NCBI RefSeq assembly: GCF_001428525.1
Contig: NZ_LMHW01000010.1
Location: 1,009,853-1,073,852, forward strand
DNA from: Flavobacterium sp. Root186
GTDB taxonomy: Bacteria > Bacteroidota > Bacteroidia > Flavobacteriales > Flavobacteriaceae
Direction: 5' to 3'
DNA: 64,000 nt
Part shown: piece after piece, positions 52,685 to 61,085 of the stretch
Numbering within the stretch: the stretch's first letter is position 1
Layout: each line of letters begins with the position of its first letter
Notes under the pieces: model-generated
The model's database searches: none
Seen by the model: only the letters and a program-made list of their open reading frames with translations
What the model was told of the DNA's origin: nothing
Position numbers and translations under genes: made by a program

Positions 52685-52716
52685 CAAAAATAAGTATTTT
52701 TACGTATAAATACGTA
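52685..52716 (-). promoter_or_regulatory. nasA promoter and nitrate-regulon palindromes
   Basis: On the minus strand a perfect -7 box TATTTTTG (52685-52692) abuts TACGTA-AAAA-TACTTA (52691-52706). A further TACGTA at 52711-52716 extends the array. The site lies in the spacer shared with the divergent Fnr-type gene, which has its own -7 box TATTTTTG at 52736-52743. Confidence 0.65.
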
Positions 52717-52800
52717 TTTTTTGAAATTATTTTTCTATTTTTGATAAAAATAAATGAGGAACAACAAATTAGTTTTTAAATCGGTTAAAATTTAGAACTC

Positions 52801-53505
52801 ATGAAAGACGAGCAAGCAATTTGTTATACCTGTGCCAACGAGAACTGTTTTATTAAAAAACATCTGCATCTGGAACAAATGAAACAATATGTTCAGAAGA
52901 AACATAGTTTTCTTTGCAAAAAATCGCAGCAGTTTATCATTGAAGGTGCTCCAATTCAGGGACTTTATTTTATCTGTAAAGGAAAAGTAAAAACAGTTAA
53001 AACCGGAATTAACGGCCGCGAGCAAATTGTTCGCCTTACTAAAAACGGCGATACAGTTGGTTTTCGTGGTTTCGGAACAAGTAAACGTTATCTTATTGGT
53101 GCTTATGCTCTTGAAGATACGGTTTTGTGTAATTTCAGCAATGAAACTATGATGGAAATTCTTCATAATGTTCCTGAATTTACGTATGCCTTAATGTTGT
53201 TTTATGCCGATGAACTCAATAAAAGCGAAAACAACATCCGTAAAATTGCCCATATGAATGTTCGTGAACGTGTCGTTGATTTATTATTATACATTCACCG
53301 AAAATTTGGACAAATAAACGGTTTAATTGAAATCGAACTTTCAAGGAAAGAAATCGCAGACTTCGCCGGAACGACTGAAGAACAGGTTATTCGTGTTCTT
53401 TCAAGCCTAAAAAAAGAGTCCTTAATAAAAACAGTAGGCAAAAGAATTGGCATCCTTGCCATTCCAAAACTTCAGTCAGAAATCAAGGAACATAAGTATT
53501 TTTAG
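52801..53505 (+). CDS. Crp/Fnr family regulator with N-terminal cysteine cluster
   Basis: The 234-aa protein has an N-terminal Cys8-x2-Cys11-x4-Cys16 plus Cys39, a cyclic-nucleotide-binding-like beta-roll (about 30-125, IIEGAPIQGLYFICKGKVKTVK) and a Crp-type winged HTH (about 155-225, ELSRKEIADFAGTTEEQVIRVLSSLKKE). The cysteine arrangement resembles that of E. coli FNR, suggesting an Fe-S or thiol sensor rather than a cAMP site. It is divergent from nasA and is the obvious candidate to bind the TAAGTA-N4-TACTTA palindromes near four nitrate-island promoters, including its own. The binding is inferred. Confidence 0.9.
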   Translation: MKDEQAICYTCANENCFIKKHLHLEQMKQYVQKKHSFLCKKSQQFIIEGAPIQGLYFICKGKVKTVKTGINGREQIVRLTKNGDTVGFRGFGTSKRYLIGAYALEDTVLCNFSNETMMEILHNVPEFTYALMLFYADELNKSENNIRKIAHMNVRERVVDLLLYIHRKFGQINGLIEIELSRKEIADFAGTTEEQVIRVLSSLKKESLIKTVGKRIGILAIPKLQSEIKEHKYF

Positions 53506-53967
53506 TTTCAAGTTTCAGGTTTTCTTTGTTTCAGGTTTTGCTCTATTCTATGAGGTAAACCCTTGACTTCGCTCATAAACTCGTTTTTCAATATAGCCCA
53601 AGGTTTCAACCTTGGTAGACATATCGTTTATCATTTTAATGCTCCCAACGGTAAAACAGTTGGCTATGTTTTATTATCCAGCGGGTTACCAATCCCAACC
53701 GTAAAATCACATTTCGTTTCTCTCTCTACAATTATCTAATTTTCTAATTACCACATTATCTAATTCAATAATTAAGTTAAATTACGTAATAACAAAAATC
53801 CCTTATTCCACTGATATTCGCTTCAAATTCATGCCAAAACGCAGAAAACAAATTGACTTTCAAACGCTTTTTATCGGTTAAAAAAAATATTTTGACATGG
53901 TATAAGTATTGTACTTAAGTATTTGTACGTATATAAATTTGCCTCATACAAATCAAAACAAATTATT
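53506..53967. other. Spacer with short hairpin repeats and the porin/nrt promoter
   Basis: No gene. It holds a TTTCAAGTTTCAGG repeat (53508-53525), a hairpin CCAAGGTT-TC-AACCTTGG (53597-53614), weaker CCAAC/GTTGG repeats to about 53700, and at the far end the promoter described at 53903-53941. Confidence 0.6.
53903..53941 (+). promoter_or_regulatory. Promoter of the porin-nrtABC operon with overlapping palindromes
   Basis: TAAGTA-TTG-TACTTA (53903-53917) overlaps TAAGTA-TTTG-TACGTA (53916-53931), followed by a perfect -7 box TAAATTTG (53934-53941), 26 bp before the ATG at 53968. Confidence 0.65.
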
Positions 53968-55407
53968 ATGAGCAAATTAACCAATCCAATATTAAAAAAC
54001 CAAGGTACTATTTTTACATCTAAATTTTCAAAATCTATTCTATTGGGTTTTGTACTTACAATTTTAGGAAGCTATCAAGCAAAAGCGCAATTTACACTTA
54101 CAGGTCAGTTAAGAGACCGTGTTGAAATGCGTGCCGGACAAGGAACATTACAACAAGAAGGTGATAAAGCCGCTTTATTTACAAGTCAGAGAACAAGATT
54201 AAACGCCGGATATTCCGGATATAGATTTAAAATTTTTACAGCGCTGCAAGATGTTCGCGTTTGGGGGCAAGATGCTTCTTCTATTAACAGAACAACAACA
54301 GAAGCAAATAACGGAATTTTATTGCACGAAGCCTGGGCAGAGATTTTTTTGAATGATACGGTAAGTACGATTCAAAATTTGTCTATAAAAGCCGGACGTC
54401 AGGAAATCGCTTATGACGATCAAAAAGTTTTGGGAAGTTTAGACTGGTTGCAACAAGGAAGACGTCACGATGCGATCGTTTTCAAATTTGCCAATAAGGG
54501 CTGGATTGCTGATGTTGGAGCAGCTTTCAATCAGAATAAAGAAAATAATACGGGAACCATTTACAATGGCACAAATCCGGCTTACGGTGCAGGAACTAAC
54601 GGAATTGGAACTATGTACAAATCTTTTCAGTACGCTTATGTAGGCAGAAAATTCTTCTTTGGTGACTTGTCTTTTCTATTCTTCAAGGATGATTTCAACA
54701 AATATACTTTAGCGACTGCCGGAACGCCACCAGTGACTACTAAAGTAAACGGAACAGGAGTTTGGAGCAGAAATACGACCGGAATCTACTTCAACACCAA
54801 TGTAACCCGAAAATTAAATTTGATGGGAAGCTACTATTATCAAGGAGGAAAAAATAAAGATGGAAGATCGTTAAATGCTAATTTATTGTCGATTACATCA
54901 ACCTTACAAGTAGGAAGAAAATTATTTATTGGGCCTGGAGTTGATTTTTTATCGGGTGATGACGGAACCAAAACAGTTACCGCCGATTCAAAAGACAATC
55001 GATTTGATCCGCTTTACGGAACGCCGCATAAATTCTGGGGAAGTATGGATTATTTTTATGCTGCAAACGGCTTTGGAAAACAAGGTTTACTGGATTACTT
55101 CTTCAAAATAAAATACAATGCCAAAGACAATCTAAGTTTCGCATTGGACATTCACGGTTTTGAGTCGGCAAATACTTTGTCTAATGGAGCTGGTGGAAAG
55201 CTAAACTCTTATCTGGGAACTGAACTTGATTTACTTGTAAAATACAATCTAACCAAAATTATTAATATCGAAGCAGGTTATTCTTTCATGAAAGCTACAA
55301 ATTCTATGGCTTCTGCAGCGGTTAAAAATATTGCCAATGCAGATTTAAACCCTCAGTTTGCTTATGTAATGCTAAATATCAAACCAAACTTTTTAGCTAA
55401 AAAGTAA
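53968..55407 (+). CDS. Alginate-export (AlgE)-type outer-membrane porin, nitrate-linked
   Basis: Starting at the ATG 53968 gives 479 aa with a long signal region (MSKLTNPILKNQ...GFVLTILGSYQAKAQ); the frame upstream of this ATG overlaps the promoter. The mature protein is a beta-barrel of the alginate-export family (FTLTGQLRDRVEMRAGQG, LSIKAGRQEIAYDDQKVLGSLDWLQQGRRHDAIVFKF, FWGSMDYFYAANGFGKQG), ending in NIKPNFLAKK. Here it heads the nitrate ABC-transporter operon, so it most likely lets nitrate across the outer membrane rather than exporting alginate. It is a paralogue of the gene at 61086-62342. Confidence 0.88.
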   Translation: MSKLTNPILKNQGTIFTSKFSKSILLGFVLTILGSYQAKAQFTLTGQLRDRVEMRAGQGTLQQEGDKAALFTSQRTRLNAGYSGYRFKIFTALQDVRVWGQDASSINRTTTEANNGILLHEAWAEIFLNDTVSTIQNLSIKAGRQEIAYDDQKVLGSLDWLQQGRRHDAIVFKFANKGWIADVGAAFNQNKENNTGTIYNGTNPAYGAGTNGIGTMYKSFQYAYVGRKFFFGDLSFLFFKDDFNKYTLATAGTPPVTTKVNGTGVWSRNTTGIYFNTNVTRKLNLMGSYYYQGGKNKDGRSLNANLLSITSTLQVGRKLFIGPGVDFLSGDDGTKTVTADSKDNRFDPLYGTPHKFWGSMDYFYAANGFGKQGLLDYFFKIKYNAKDNLSFALDIHGFESANTLSNGAGGKLNSYLGTELDLLVKYNLTKIINIEAGYSFMKATNSMASAAVKNIANADLNPQFAYVMLNIKPNFLAKK

Positions 55408-55436
55408 TAAATCAATAACTTTTAAATTTCTTAAAA

Positions 55437-56666
55437 ATGAAAAAAATACAGATAAATACATCAGAAGTTTTCAAAAGAATGATACTGATTTTAATACTCG
55501 TTTTAGCTTCTTCTTTTTCAGAAGTTGCAGCTCAAAATGATCCTGTAAAACTCGGATTTATTCCTCTAACAGATTGTTCTCCAATCGTAATGGCAAAAGA
55601 ATTAGGATTGTTTAAAAAATACGGAGTTGAAGTCGTGGTAACCAAAGAATCTTCATGGGCGAATGTTCGTGATAAAATTTTAACCGGTGAATTAGACGGA
55701 GCGCACTGTCTGTATTCAATGCCGTTTTCGATTTACACAGGGGTAGGAGGAAAAGCAGGTTCTGAAATGAAAATCGCCATGATGCTGAATGTGAATGGTC
55801 AGGCGATTACACTTTCAAATGATTTTTGTGGAAAAGTAGGTTTCAAACAAATGAACAAAATTGCGCCTGTTGTGGCAGCCAAACTTAAGGCAGAAAAAGA
55901 AGTGACTTTTGCCATGACTTTTCCTGGAGGAACACACGATTTATGGCTAAGAAACTGGATGGCCATTGCAGGTGTAAGTCAAAAAACATCTAAAATTATT
56001 ACGATTCCACCTCCGCAAATGGTAGCCAATATGAAAGTTGGAAATATGGATGGTTATTGCGTTGGAGAGCCTTGGGGCGGTGTTGCGGTAAAACAAGGAA
56101 TTGGTTTTACACAAGTCGCTTCGCAAGATATCTGGAAAGACCATCCTGAAAAAGCTTTGGTTGTCAATAAAGAATTCAGCGAAAAAAGAAGAACTGATCT
56201 TGTAAAAGTGATGAAAGCGGTTTTAGAAGCGTGTATTTGGTTAGATAATCCTGCAAATCGTAAAAAAGCGGCTGCCATAATCGGGAAAGCGCCTTATGTA
56301 AACGCTCCTGCGGATGTTATTGAAAATAGGTTAATGGGAAATTACGATTTGGGCTGCAACCAGGGAACGGAAGTTTATGCCAAAGATTACATGTTGTTTT
56401 ACAAAGGTGGTCTGGTGAATTATCCTAGAAAGTCTTACGCGATTTGGGCCATGGCGCAATATGTTCGATTCGGGTATTTGAAAGAAGCACCAAATTATAA
56501 AGCAATCGCAGATAAATTGATTTTACAGGATTTATACGAAGAAGTGGCCAAAAGTATGAAAGTAAAAGTGCCAAATGATGATATGAAACCTTTCTCGTTA
56601 ACGATGGATAAAACGGTTTTTGATCCTTCAGATCCGGCGGCATATTTAAAGGTGGTTAAAAAGTAA
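55437..56666 (+). CDS. nrtA: NrtA/CmpA-type ABC transporter substrate-binding protein
   Basis: The 409-aa protein has an N-terminal hydrophobic segment (MILILILVLASSFSEVAAQ; translation might start at this Met) and a periplasmic binding fold: VKLGFIPLTDCSPIVMAKELGLFKKYGVEVVVTKESSWANVRDKILTGELDGAHCLYSMPFSIYTGVG, TFPGGTHDLWLRNWMAIAG, GYCVGEPWGGVAVKQG. The pattern is that of the nitrate/bicarbonate NrtA/CmpA group rather than of taurine or aliphatic sulfonate receptors. It is 29 bp after the porin and 23 bp before the permease gene. Confidence 0.9.
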   Translation: MKKIQINTSEVFKRMILILILVLASSFSEVAAQNDPVKLGFIPLTDCSPIVMAKELGLFKKYGVEVVVTKESSWANVRDKILTGELDGAHCLYSMPFSIYTGVGGKAGSEMKIAMMLNVNGQAITLSNDFCGKVGFKQMNKIAPVVAAKLKAEKEVTFAMTFPGGTHDLWLRNWMAIAGVSQKTSKIITIPPPQMVANMKVGNMDGYCVGEPWGGVAVKQGIGFTQVASQDIWKDHPEKALVVNKEFSEKRRTDLVKVMKAVLEACIWLDNPANRKKAAAIIGKAPYVNAPADVIENRLMGNYDLGCNQGTEVYAKDYMLFYKGGLVNYPRKSYAIWAMAQYVRFGYLKEAPNYKAIADKLILQDLYEEVAKSMKVKVPNDDMKPFSLTMDKTVFDPSDPAAYLKVVKK

Positions 56667-56689
56667 TTTCAAATTTAAATTAAAATATC

Positions 56690-57577
56690 ATGTCTAATAA
56701 AGATACATTAACGCTAAACGATATTGCGGATCAAACGGAAGTTTTGATGGAAAATACAGCGATTGATAACGGAAGAAATGAGAAACTAAAATTGATTTTA
56801 AATTCAATTTTGATTAAACTAAAATCAACTGCATTTGCAGGAATCGGAATTGCTTTATTTATTGGTTTTTGGAGTTTGTTGAGTTTTTATACTAAAGATG
56901 CATTACCTGGACCTTTGGCTACTTTTACTGTTTTGAAAGAAATGTTAAGCGATCCGTTTTATGATTACGGTCCAAATGATAAAGGAATCGGTTTGCAGTT
57001 ATTCAATTCAATAAAAACCGTTTTATTGGGCTTTTTGTTAGGTTCCTTAGTGGCAATTCCAATTGGGATTTTGATGGGAGCCAGTACGATTTGCAAACAA
57101 ATTATGTATCCCATTGTACAGCTTTTGAAACCCGTTTCGCCTTTGGCATGGTTTCCTATTGGTTTGGTCGTTTTTAAAGATACGGGTATGGCGACTATAT
57201 TTATCGTTTTCATTACATCCTTATGGTCGACTTTAATCAATACTTCTTTCGGAATTGCTTCTATTCCCCAAGATCATAAAAATGTAGCAAAAGCATTCGG
57301 TTTTTCTAAAATGCGTTACCTGACTAAAATTTTGATTCCCTTTAGTTTGCCGCACATTATTACCGGATTACGATTGAGCATCAGTGTGGCGTGGCTGGTT
57401 ATTGTTGCCGGAGAAATGCTTTCAGGTGGAGCCGGAATTGGTTTCTTCGTATGGGACAGCTGGAACGCCTTAAGTTTAGAAAAAGTAATTTCAGCCATTA
57501 TCATCATTGGAATAGTTGGTTTGATATTCGATAAATTTTTTACATACGTGGAAAATAAAGTGGCTTACAAAGCTTAA
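56690..57577 (+). CDS. nrtB: NrtB-type ABC transporter permease
   Basis: The 295-aa permease has about six membrane segments after a 45-residue cytoplasmic head. The coupling-helix motif is ASIPQDHKNVAKAFGFSKMRYLTKILIPFSLPHIITGLRLSISVAWLVIVAGEML, typical of the nitrate/taurine permease family. It lies between the binding protein and the ATPase gene (95-bp gap containing GAAACCTGAAAC-type repeats). Confidence 0.93.
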   Translation: MSNKDTLTLNDIADQTEVLMENTAIDNGRNEKLKLILNSILIKLKSTAFAGIGIALFIGFWSLLSFYTKDALPGPLATFTVLKEMLSDPFYDYGPNDKGIGLQLFNSIKTVLLGFLLGSLVAIPIGILMGASTICKQIMYPIVQLLKPVSPLAWFPIGLVVFKDTGMATIFIVFITSLWSTLINTSFGIASIPQDHKNVAKAFGFSKMRYLTKILIPFSLPHIITGLRLSISVAWLVIVAGEMLSGGAGIGFFVWDSWNALSLEKVISAIIIIGIVGLIFDKFFTYVENKVAYKA

Positions 57578-57671
57578 TCAGAGGTGCAAAGAAGCAAAGG
57601 TTCAAAGGGACAAAGAGAGGCAACCTGAAACCTGAAACTTGAAACTTTCAAAAATCTAAAATTATACACTC

Positions 57672-58478
57672 ATGAGTTATTTAGAAATCAAAAATTTAGA
57701 GATATCATTTCCAACTCCAAAAGGGAAATACATTGCTGTTCGTGATATTAATTTATCCATTCAAAAAGGAGAAATCATTTCGATAATAGGACATTCTGGT
57801 TGTGGAAAATCGACTATTATGAATGCTATTGGCGGCATGTTGACGCCAACTGGCGGTTCTGTCGAATTAGCCAATCAAAAAATAAAAGGCCCGGGGCCGG
57901 ATCGCGGAATTGTTTTTCAGAATTATTCACTTTTGCCTTGGTTAACGGTAGAACAAAATATCTTTCAGGCTGTTGATTCGGTTATGAATTGTTCTAAAAA
58001 AGAGAAACACGAAATTGTGATTCAGAATTTAAAAATGGTCAATTTATTTGAACATAAAGATAAATTACCTGGGCAACTTTCGGGTGGAATGAAACAACGT
58101 GTTGCTATTGCGAGAGCTTTTGCAATCAATCCGGGAGTATTACTTTTGGACGAACCTTTCGGAGCTTTAGATGCCTTAACAAAAGGATCGATGCAGTTGG
58201 AAGTTTTGAAATTGTGGAATTTAGACAACAGGGAAAAAACGATCGTAATGATCACGCATGATATCGAAGAAGCTTTGTTTTTATCTGATAGAATTGTGGT
58301 GTTGAATAATGGTCCGGCATCGACCATCAGAGAAATTGTAGAAGTGCATTTGCCAAGGCCGAGAAACAAAATTGAAATCGTGAAAATGCCTGAATATATT
58401 GCTTTAAGAGATAAATTATTGCATTTATTGACAGACAAATTCTCTATTGAAGATATGGGAATGAAATATAAAAATTAA
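57672..58478 (+). CDS. nrtC: ABC transporter ATP-binding protein, nitrate type
   Basis: The 268-aa ATPase has Walker A GHSGCGKST, the Q-loop FQNYSLLPWLTVEQN, signature LSGGMKQRVAIARAFA, Walker B VLLLDEPFGALDA and switch His in MITHDIEEALFLSDRIVVL. It lacks the C-terminal NrtA-like regulatory domain of cyanobacterial NrtC and resembles NrtD in size. It completes the porin-NrtA-NrtB-ATPase operon, ended by the hairpin at 58501-58530. Confidence 0.92.
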   Translation: MSYLEIKNLEISFPTPKGKYIAVRDINLSIQKGEIISIIGHSGCGKSTIMNAIGGMLTPTGGSVELANQKIKGPGPDRGIVFQNYSLLPWLTVEQNIFQAVDSVMNCSKKEKHEIVIQNLKMVNLFEHKDKLPGQLSGGMKQRVAIARAFAINPGVLLLDEPFGALDALTKGSMQLEVLKLWNLDNREKTIVMITHDIEEALFLSDRIVVLNNGPASTIREIVEVHLPRPRNKIEIVKMPEYIALRDKLLHLLTDKFSIEDMGMKYKN

Positions 58479-58500
58479 AGAGAATTTAGTTGAGATGTTC

Positions 58501-58530
58501 TGTTGAGACGCATTTGAATGCGTCTCAACA
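58501..58530. terminator. Terminator of the nrt operon
   Basis: Perfect 14-bp arms TGTTGAGACGCATT/AATGCGTCTCAACA with a two-base loop, 23 bp past the ATPase stop, between convergent genes and followed by TTTG. The U-run is short; the same hairpin words recur, from memory, in other flavobacterial spacers. Confidence 0.7.
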
Positions 58531-58542
58531 TTTGTAAATTAG

Positions 58543-59163
58543 TTATTTTTTCTTTCCAACAAATCGAATCACAGAACCTTTTCCGTTATGGAACAAACCT
58601 TCATTCAGTTCAATTTCTGTTTCTTCTAATTGGATGATTTCGTAGTTAGGAAAATCAGCTTTTATTTCTTCGATTGAAAATAAAGATTCAATATCTTTCG
58701 GTCCTCCAACTTTATCATTAACAGCAAGATATTCCAAATGCTTTTTGCTGAAAGCTTCAAAAATAATAATACCATTTTTGCGTAATAACTTGTCAAGTTG
58801 TTTATGAATAGCCGATTTAATTTCTGCCGGAAAATGAGCATAAATCAAAGCAATAGCGTCAAATTGTTCTTCCTGAAAATCCAGCGTTTCTAATTCGCCA
58901 ACCTGATAATCAATTGAAACATTGTTTGTTTCAGCAAGTTTTAAGGCTTTGTTTTTTCCTTCTTCGCTAATATCAAAAGCGGAAACTTTCCAGCCTGATT
59001 TTGCTGCAAAAATGGCATTTCTTCCTTCGCCTTCAGCAGGAAAAAGAATAGCGCCGGGATTTAGTTTTTCTAATTGTTCTTTTAAATAATTGTTGGGGTC
59101 TTCGCCGTACGCAAACTCTTCGCTGCTGTAACGGTCGTCCCATCGCTGAGTCCAGTTGTTCAT
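58543..59163 (-). CDS. Class I SAM-dependent methyltransferase (TehB-like)
   Basis: This 206-aa cytosolic protein begins [27 protein letters not shown]. The SAM-binding motif I reads [28 protein letters not shown], with the Gly-rich loop AEGEGRN and acidic D at the end of strand 2. [23 protein letters not shown] follows as motif II/III. The fold and opening resemble tellurite/thiopurine-type methyltransferases; the substrate is unknown. It starts 3 bp after the phosphatase-fold gene and is unlikely to belong to the nitrate system. Confidence 0.88.
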   Translation of the reverse strand: MNNWTQRWDDRYSSEEFAYGEDPNNYLKEQLEKLNPGAILFPAEGEGRNAIFAAKSGWKVSAFDISEEGKNKALKLAETNNVSIDYQVGELETLDFQEEQFDAIALIYAHFPAEIKSAIHKQLDKLLRKNGIIIFEAFSKKHLEYLAVNDKVGGPKDIESLFSIEEIKADFPNYEIIQLEETEIELNEGLFHNGKGSVIRFVGKKK

Positions 59164-59166
59164 GGT

Positions 59167-59880
59167 TTATATATTGAATTTTATTATTAAAGGTTTGTGG
59201 TCGCTGAGCGCTGTCCAGTCTTGATAAGTTCCTATTTCGACACTTTCCAGAGTTTCAATAAAATCATTTGAAGCAAAGCAGTAATCCAGATGATACGGTT
59301 TGTTTTCGTGTCTATAAAGATATAAAGTTGGATGCTCTTCTTTACCCTGAATTTGATTAAAATATTTATGATACGTGCTAAAAATCTTTTTGTCTCCCAG
59401 TTTGTTTACAACGGTTGTATGATTGCCTTCTCTTCGCGGTTTGTCCCAAATCGTATTGCTGTTGAAATCTCCAATTAATATGGTTTTGGTTTCTTGAATT
59501 AGATCTTCATAATAATTAATTGCTTTCCAAACTTGGGTTACATATTGTCCGTCTTTATCTTCAGGATTGTTTGCCCAGATTGCAAATAAGATAAAATCTA
59601 ATTTTCCTCTAGTTACGGCTATTGGTAAGATATTTTTAAAGTTTGGATTATGGCAATCTAACAATTGAAACCGATAATCGCTATAAGAGAAAACGCCAAG
59701 TCCTTTATGCGGATTTGTTCCGTACCAAAGAATATCGTTTGGCAATTGAATATTAGCAGGAAACTTTAATTTTTCAGGATTTTCACACTCAGAAATTACA
59801 GCAATATCAGGATTGTGAGCTAGAATGAATTCTGCTTTTTTCCTGAATGCCATGTTGCAATTCCAAGCTATGATTTTCAT
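59167..59880 (-). CDS. Endonuclease/exonuclease/phosphatase (EEP) family protein
   Basis: The 237-aa protein has the EEP fold: KIIAWNCNMAFRKKAEFIL (Asn of the first strand), AVISECENPEKL (metal-binding Glu), ILIGDFNSNTIWD (catalytic DxN) and ALSDHKPLIIKF (catalytic SDH). It is cytosolic, with no signal peptide. The substrate could be nucleic acid or a phosphoester. It is co-transcribed with the methyltransferase (3-bp gap) and the membrane protein upstream (21-bp gap). Confidence 0.9.
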   Translation of the reverse strand: MKIIAWNCNMAFRKKAEFILAHNPDIAVISECENPEKLKFPANIQLPNDILWYGTNPHKGLGVFSYSDYRFQLLDCHNPNFKNILPIAVTRGKLDFILFAIWANNPEDKDGQYVTQVWKAINYYEDLIQETKTILIGDFNSNTIWDKPRREGNHTTVVNKLGDKKIFSTYHKYFNQIQGKEEHPTLYLYRHENKPYHLDYCFASNDFIETLESVEIGTYQDWTALSDHKPLIIKFNI

Positions 59881-59901
59881 TTTGTAGACGTTTAAATAGA
59901 T

Positions 59902-60399
59902 TTAGGATTCTATTTTCAGCTCTTTTTCAATTTCATTTTTCCATTTTTCTCTGTTTGTTACAACAAATTGTTCTTTTAAACCATTTTCAGTTCTTATTAA
60001 TAATCCGTTGTTGATCATTCCTAAAGTCTTTTCAAATTCTATCGAGGTAATATCTTTTAGATTAATTATACATTCGTGTTTTTGGAGAAAATTAAGAATG
60101 TTAGTTTGAAAGATTAGTTGATTATCTACTAAATAAAGATTTCCGCCAACTGTGATTCCATTTAGATAATGATTTGCTCTTCCAGAATAGGTTACATTTT
60201 TTAATTCTTGAAAAATAACTTCTTTACTGTTTATATGCGCAAACATCTTAAAATAAGATATTAATGTCATGAAAATAAACATAAAGACTGCGATAACTAG
60301 TATAACGTTAGAAGTATAGTTTTCTTTATAATAAAAATATAGGGCTAAAAAGATACTAGTTCCTAAACCTAATACTAATGAATATTTTAATCTTTTCAC
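59902..60399 (-). CDS. Two-helix membrane protein with PH/GRAM-like tail
   Basis: The 165 aa begin MKRLKYSLVLGLGTSIFLALYFYY, with two membrane helices (about 8-25 and 32-50). The soluble C-terminal part (about 60-160) has beta-rich pattern GGNLYLVDNQLIFQTN...CIINLKDITSIEFEKTLGMINNGLLIRTENG, reminiscent of GRAM/PH-like membrane-binding domains. I do not recognise a named family. It is the first gene of the three-gene unit with the EEP and methyltransferase genes. Confidence 0.7.
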   Translation of the reverse strand: MKRLKYSLVLGLGTSIFLALYFYYKENYTSNVILVIAVFMFIFMTLISYFKMFAHINSKEVIFQELKNVTYSGRANHYLNGITVGGNLYLVDNQLIFQTNILNFLQKHECIINLKDITSIEFEKTLGMINNGLLIRTENGLKEQFVVTNREKWKNEIEKELKIES

Positions 60400-60493
60400 G
60401 ATTGTTTGTTTTCAAATTGATTTATAGAAAAGTTTTTGTTGTTAACGAAAGTACAAATTAAAGTATAAAAGTATTTGTGCTTTGTACAAAAAA

Positions 60494-60522
60494 ATACCCT
60501 TTTCCAAAACTGAAAAAGGGTA
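60494..60522 (-). terminator. Intrinsic terminator after the 121-aa protein gene
   Basis: Arms TACCCTTTTCC/GAAAAAGGGTA (60495-60505 and 60512-60522) with one mismatch and a minus-strand T-run. It is nearly the same sequence as the terminator at 61030-61057. Confidence 0.8.
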
Positions 60523-60578
60523 AATTAAAAATGTATATTTTAGAAAATTAGATTAAATAGTGCTTGGTATTTTCAATC

Positions 60579-60944
60579 TTAACCAACAAATTTTGTTTCA
60601 CCACTATTAATGTCAATTTCAGCAAAATTATGTTTTCCGATAACGATAAGCAGTTTGTTTGCATTATATCCTACATATCTAATTTCAGGTTCTCCTTTTT
60701 TTGGTTTTCCGCAAACAGAAATTACATTGGTCTGCCATTTTAGTTTACTTCTTTTGTAGGCCGAAATGGTTTGTAGATCATTTTCAACATAATAAATAAT
60801 GTTGTCTTTTTTAATGCCTCTTTTTTGTGTTTTGGCGAAATTAATTTCAGAGTTTTTTGAAATTAAAGCATCATTGTATTTTTGGCCAATACCAGGCTGA
60901 GCTACAATGAAAGTTAACATTGATAGTTTTAAAAATTGTTTCAT
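60579..60944 (-). CDS. Small secreted protein of unknown function
   Basis: From the ATG at 60944 the product is 121 aa with a signal peptide MKQFLKLSMLTFIVAQPGIGQ; the frame extends 12 codons further upstream but would hide the signal. The mature part contains NIIYYVENDLQTISAYKRSKLKWQTNVISVCGKPKKGEPEIRYVGYNANKLLIVIGKHNFAEIDINSGETKFVG, a pattern like one or two blades of a beta-propeller (PQQ-like alternation of 'interface value, self value'). I recognise no family. It is flanked by two near-identical terminators, so it is transcribed alone. Confidence 0.7.
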   Translation of the reverse strand: MKQFLKLSMLTFIVAQPGIGQKYNDALISKNSEINFAKTQKRGIKKDNIIYYVENDLQTISAYKRSKLKWQTNVISVCGKPKKGEPEIRYVGYNANKLLIVIGKHNFAEIDINSGETKFVG

Positions 60945-61029
60945 TTGGGGGATAGAATTTGGGGTTCGTAATCGATTCAAATATAATTAATTAAACGAGA
61001 TATAGTAAGTTTTTTGTAAATAAAAAAAA

Positions 61030-61057
61030 TACCCTTTTCCGAAATAGGAAAAGGGTA
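61030..61057 (-). terminator. Intrinsic terminator after the second AlgE-type porin
   Basis: Perfect 11-bp arms TACCCTTTTCC/GGAAAAGGGTA (61030-61040, 61047-61057) with loop GAAATA, followed on the minus strand by a long T-run; 29 bp past the stop. Confidence 0.88.
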
Positions 61058-61085
61058 AAATTGATAGGTTAATTTTGAGGAAAAA

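Noticed and set aside
53968..55407. Alginate export or biosynthesis locus
   Set aside because: No alginate genes are present; both AlgE-type porins are paired with nitrate transporters.
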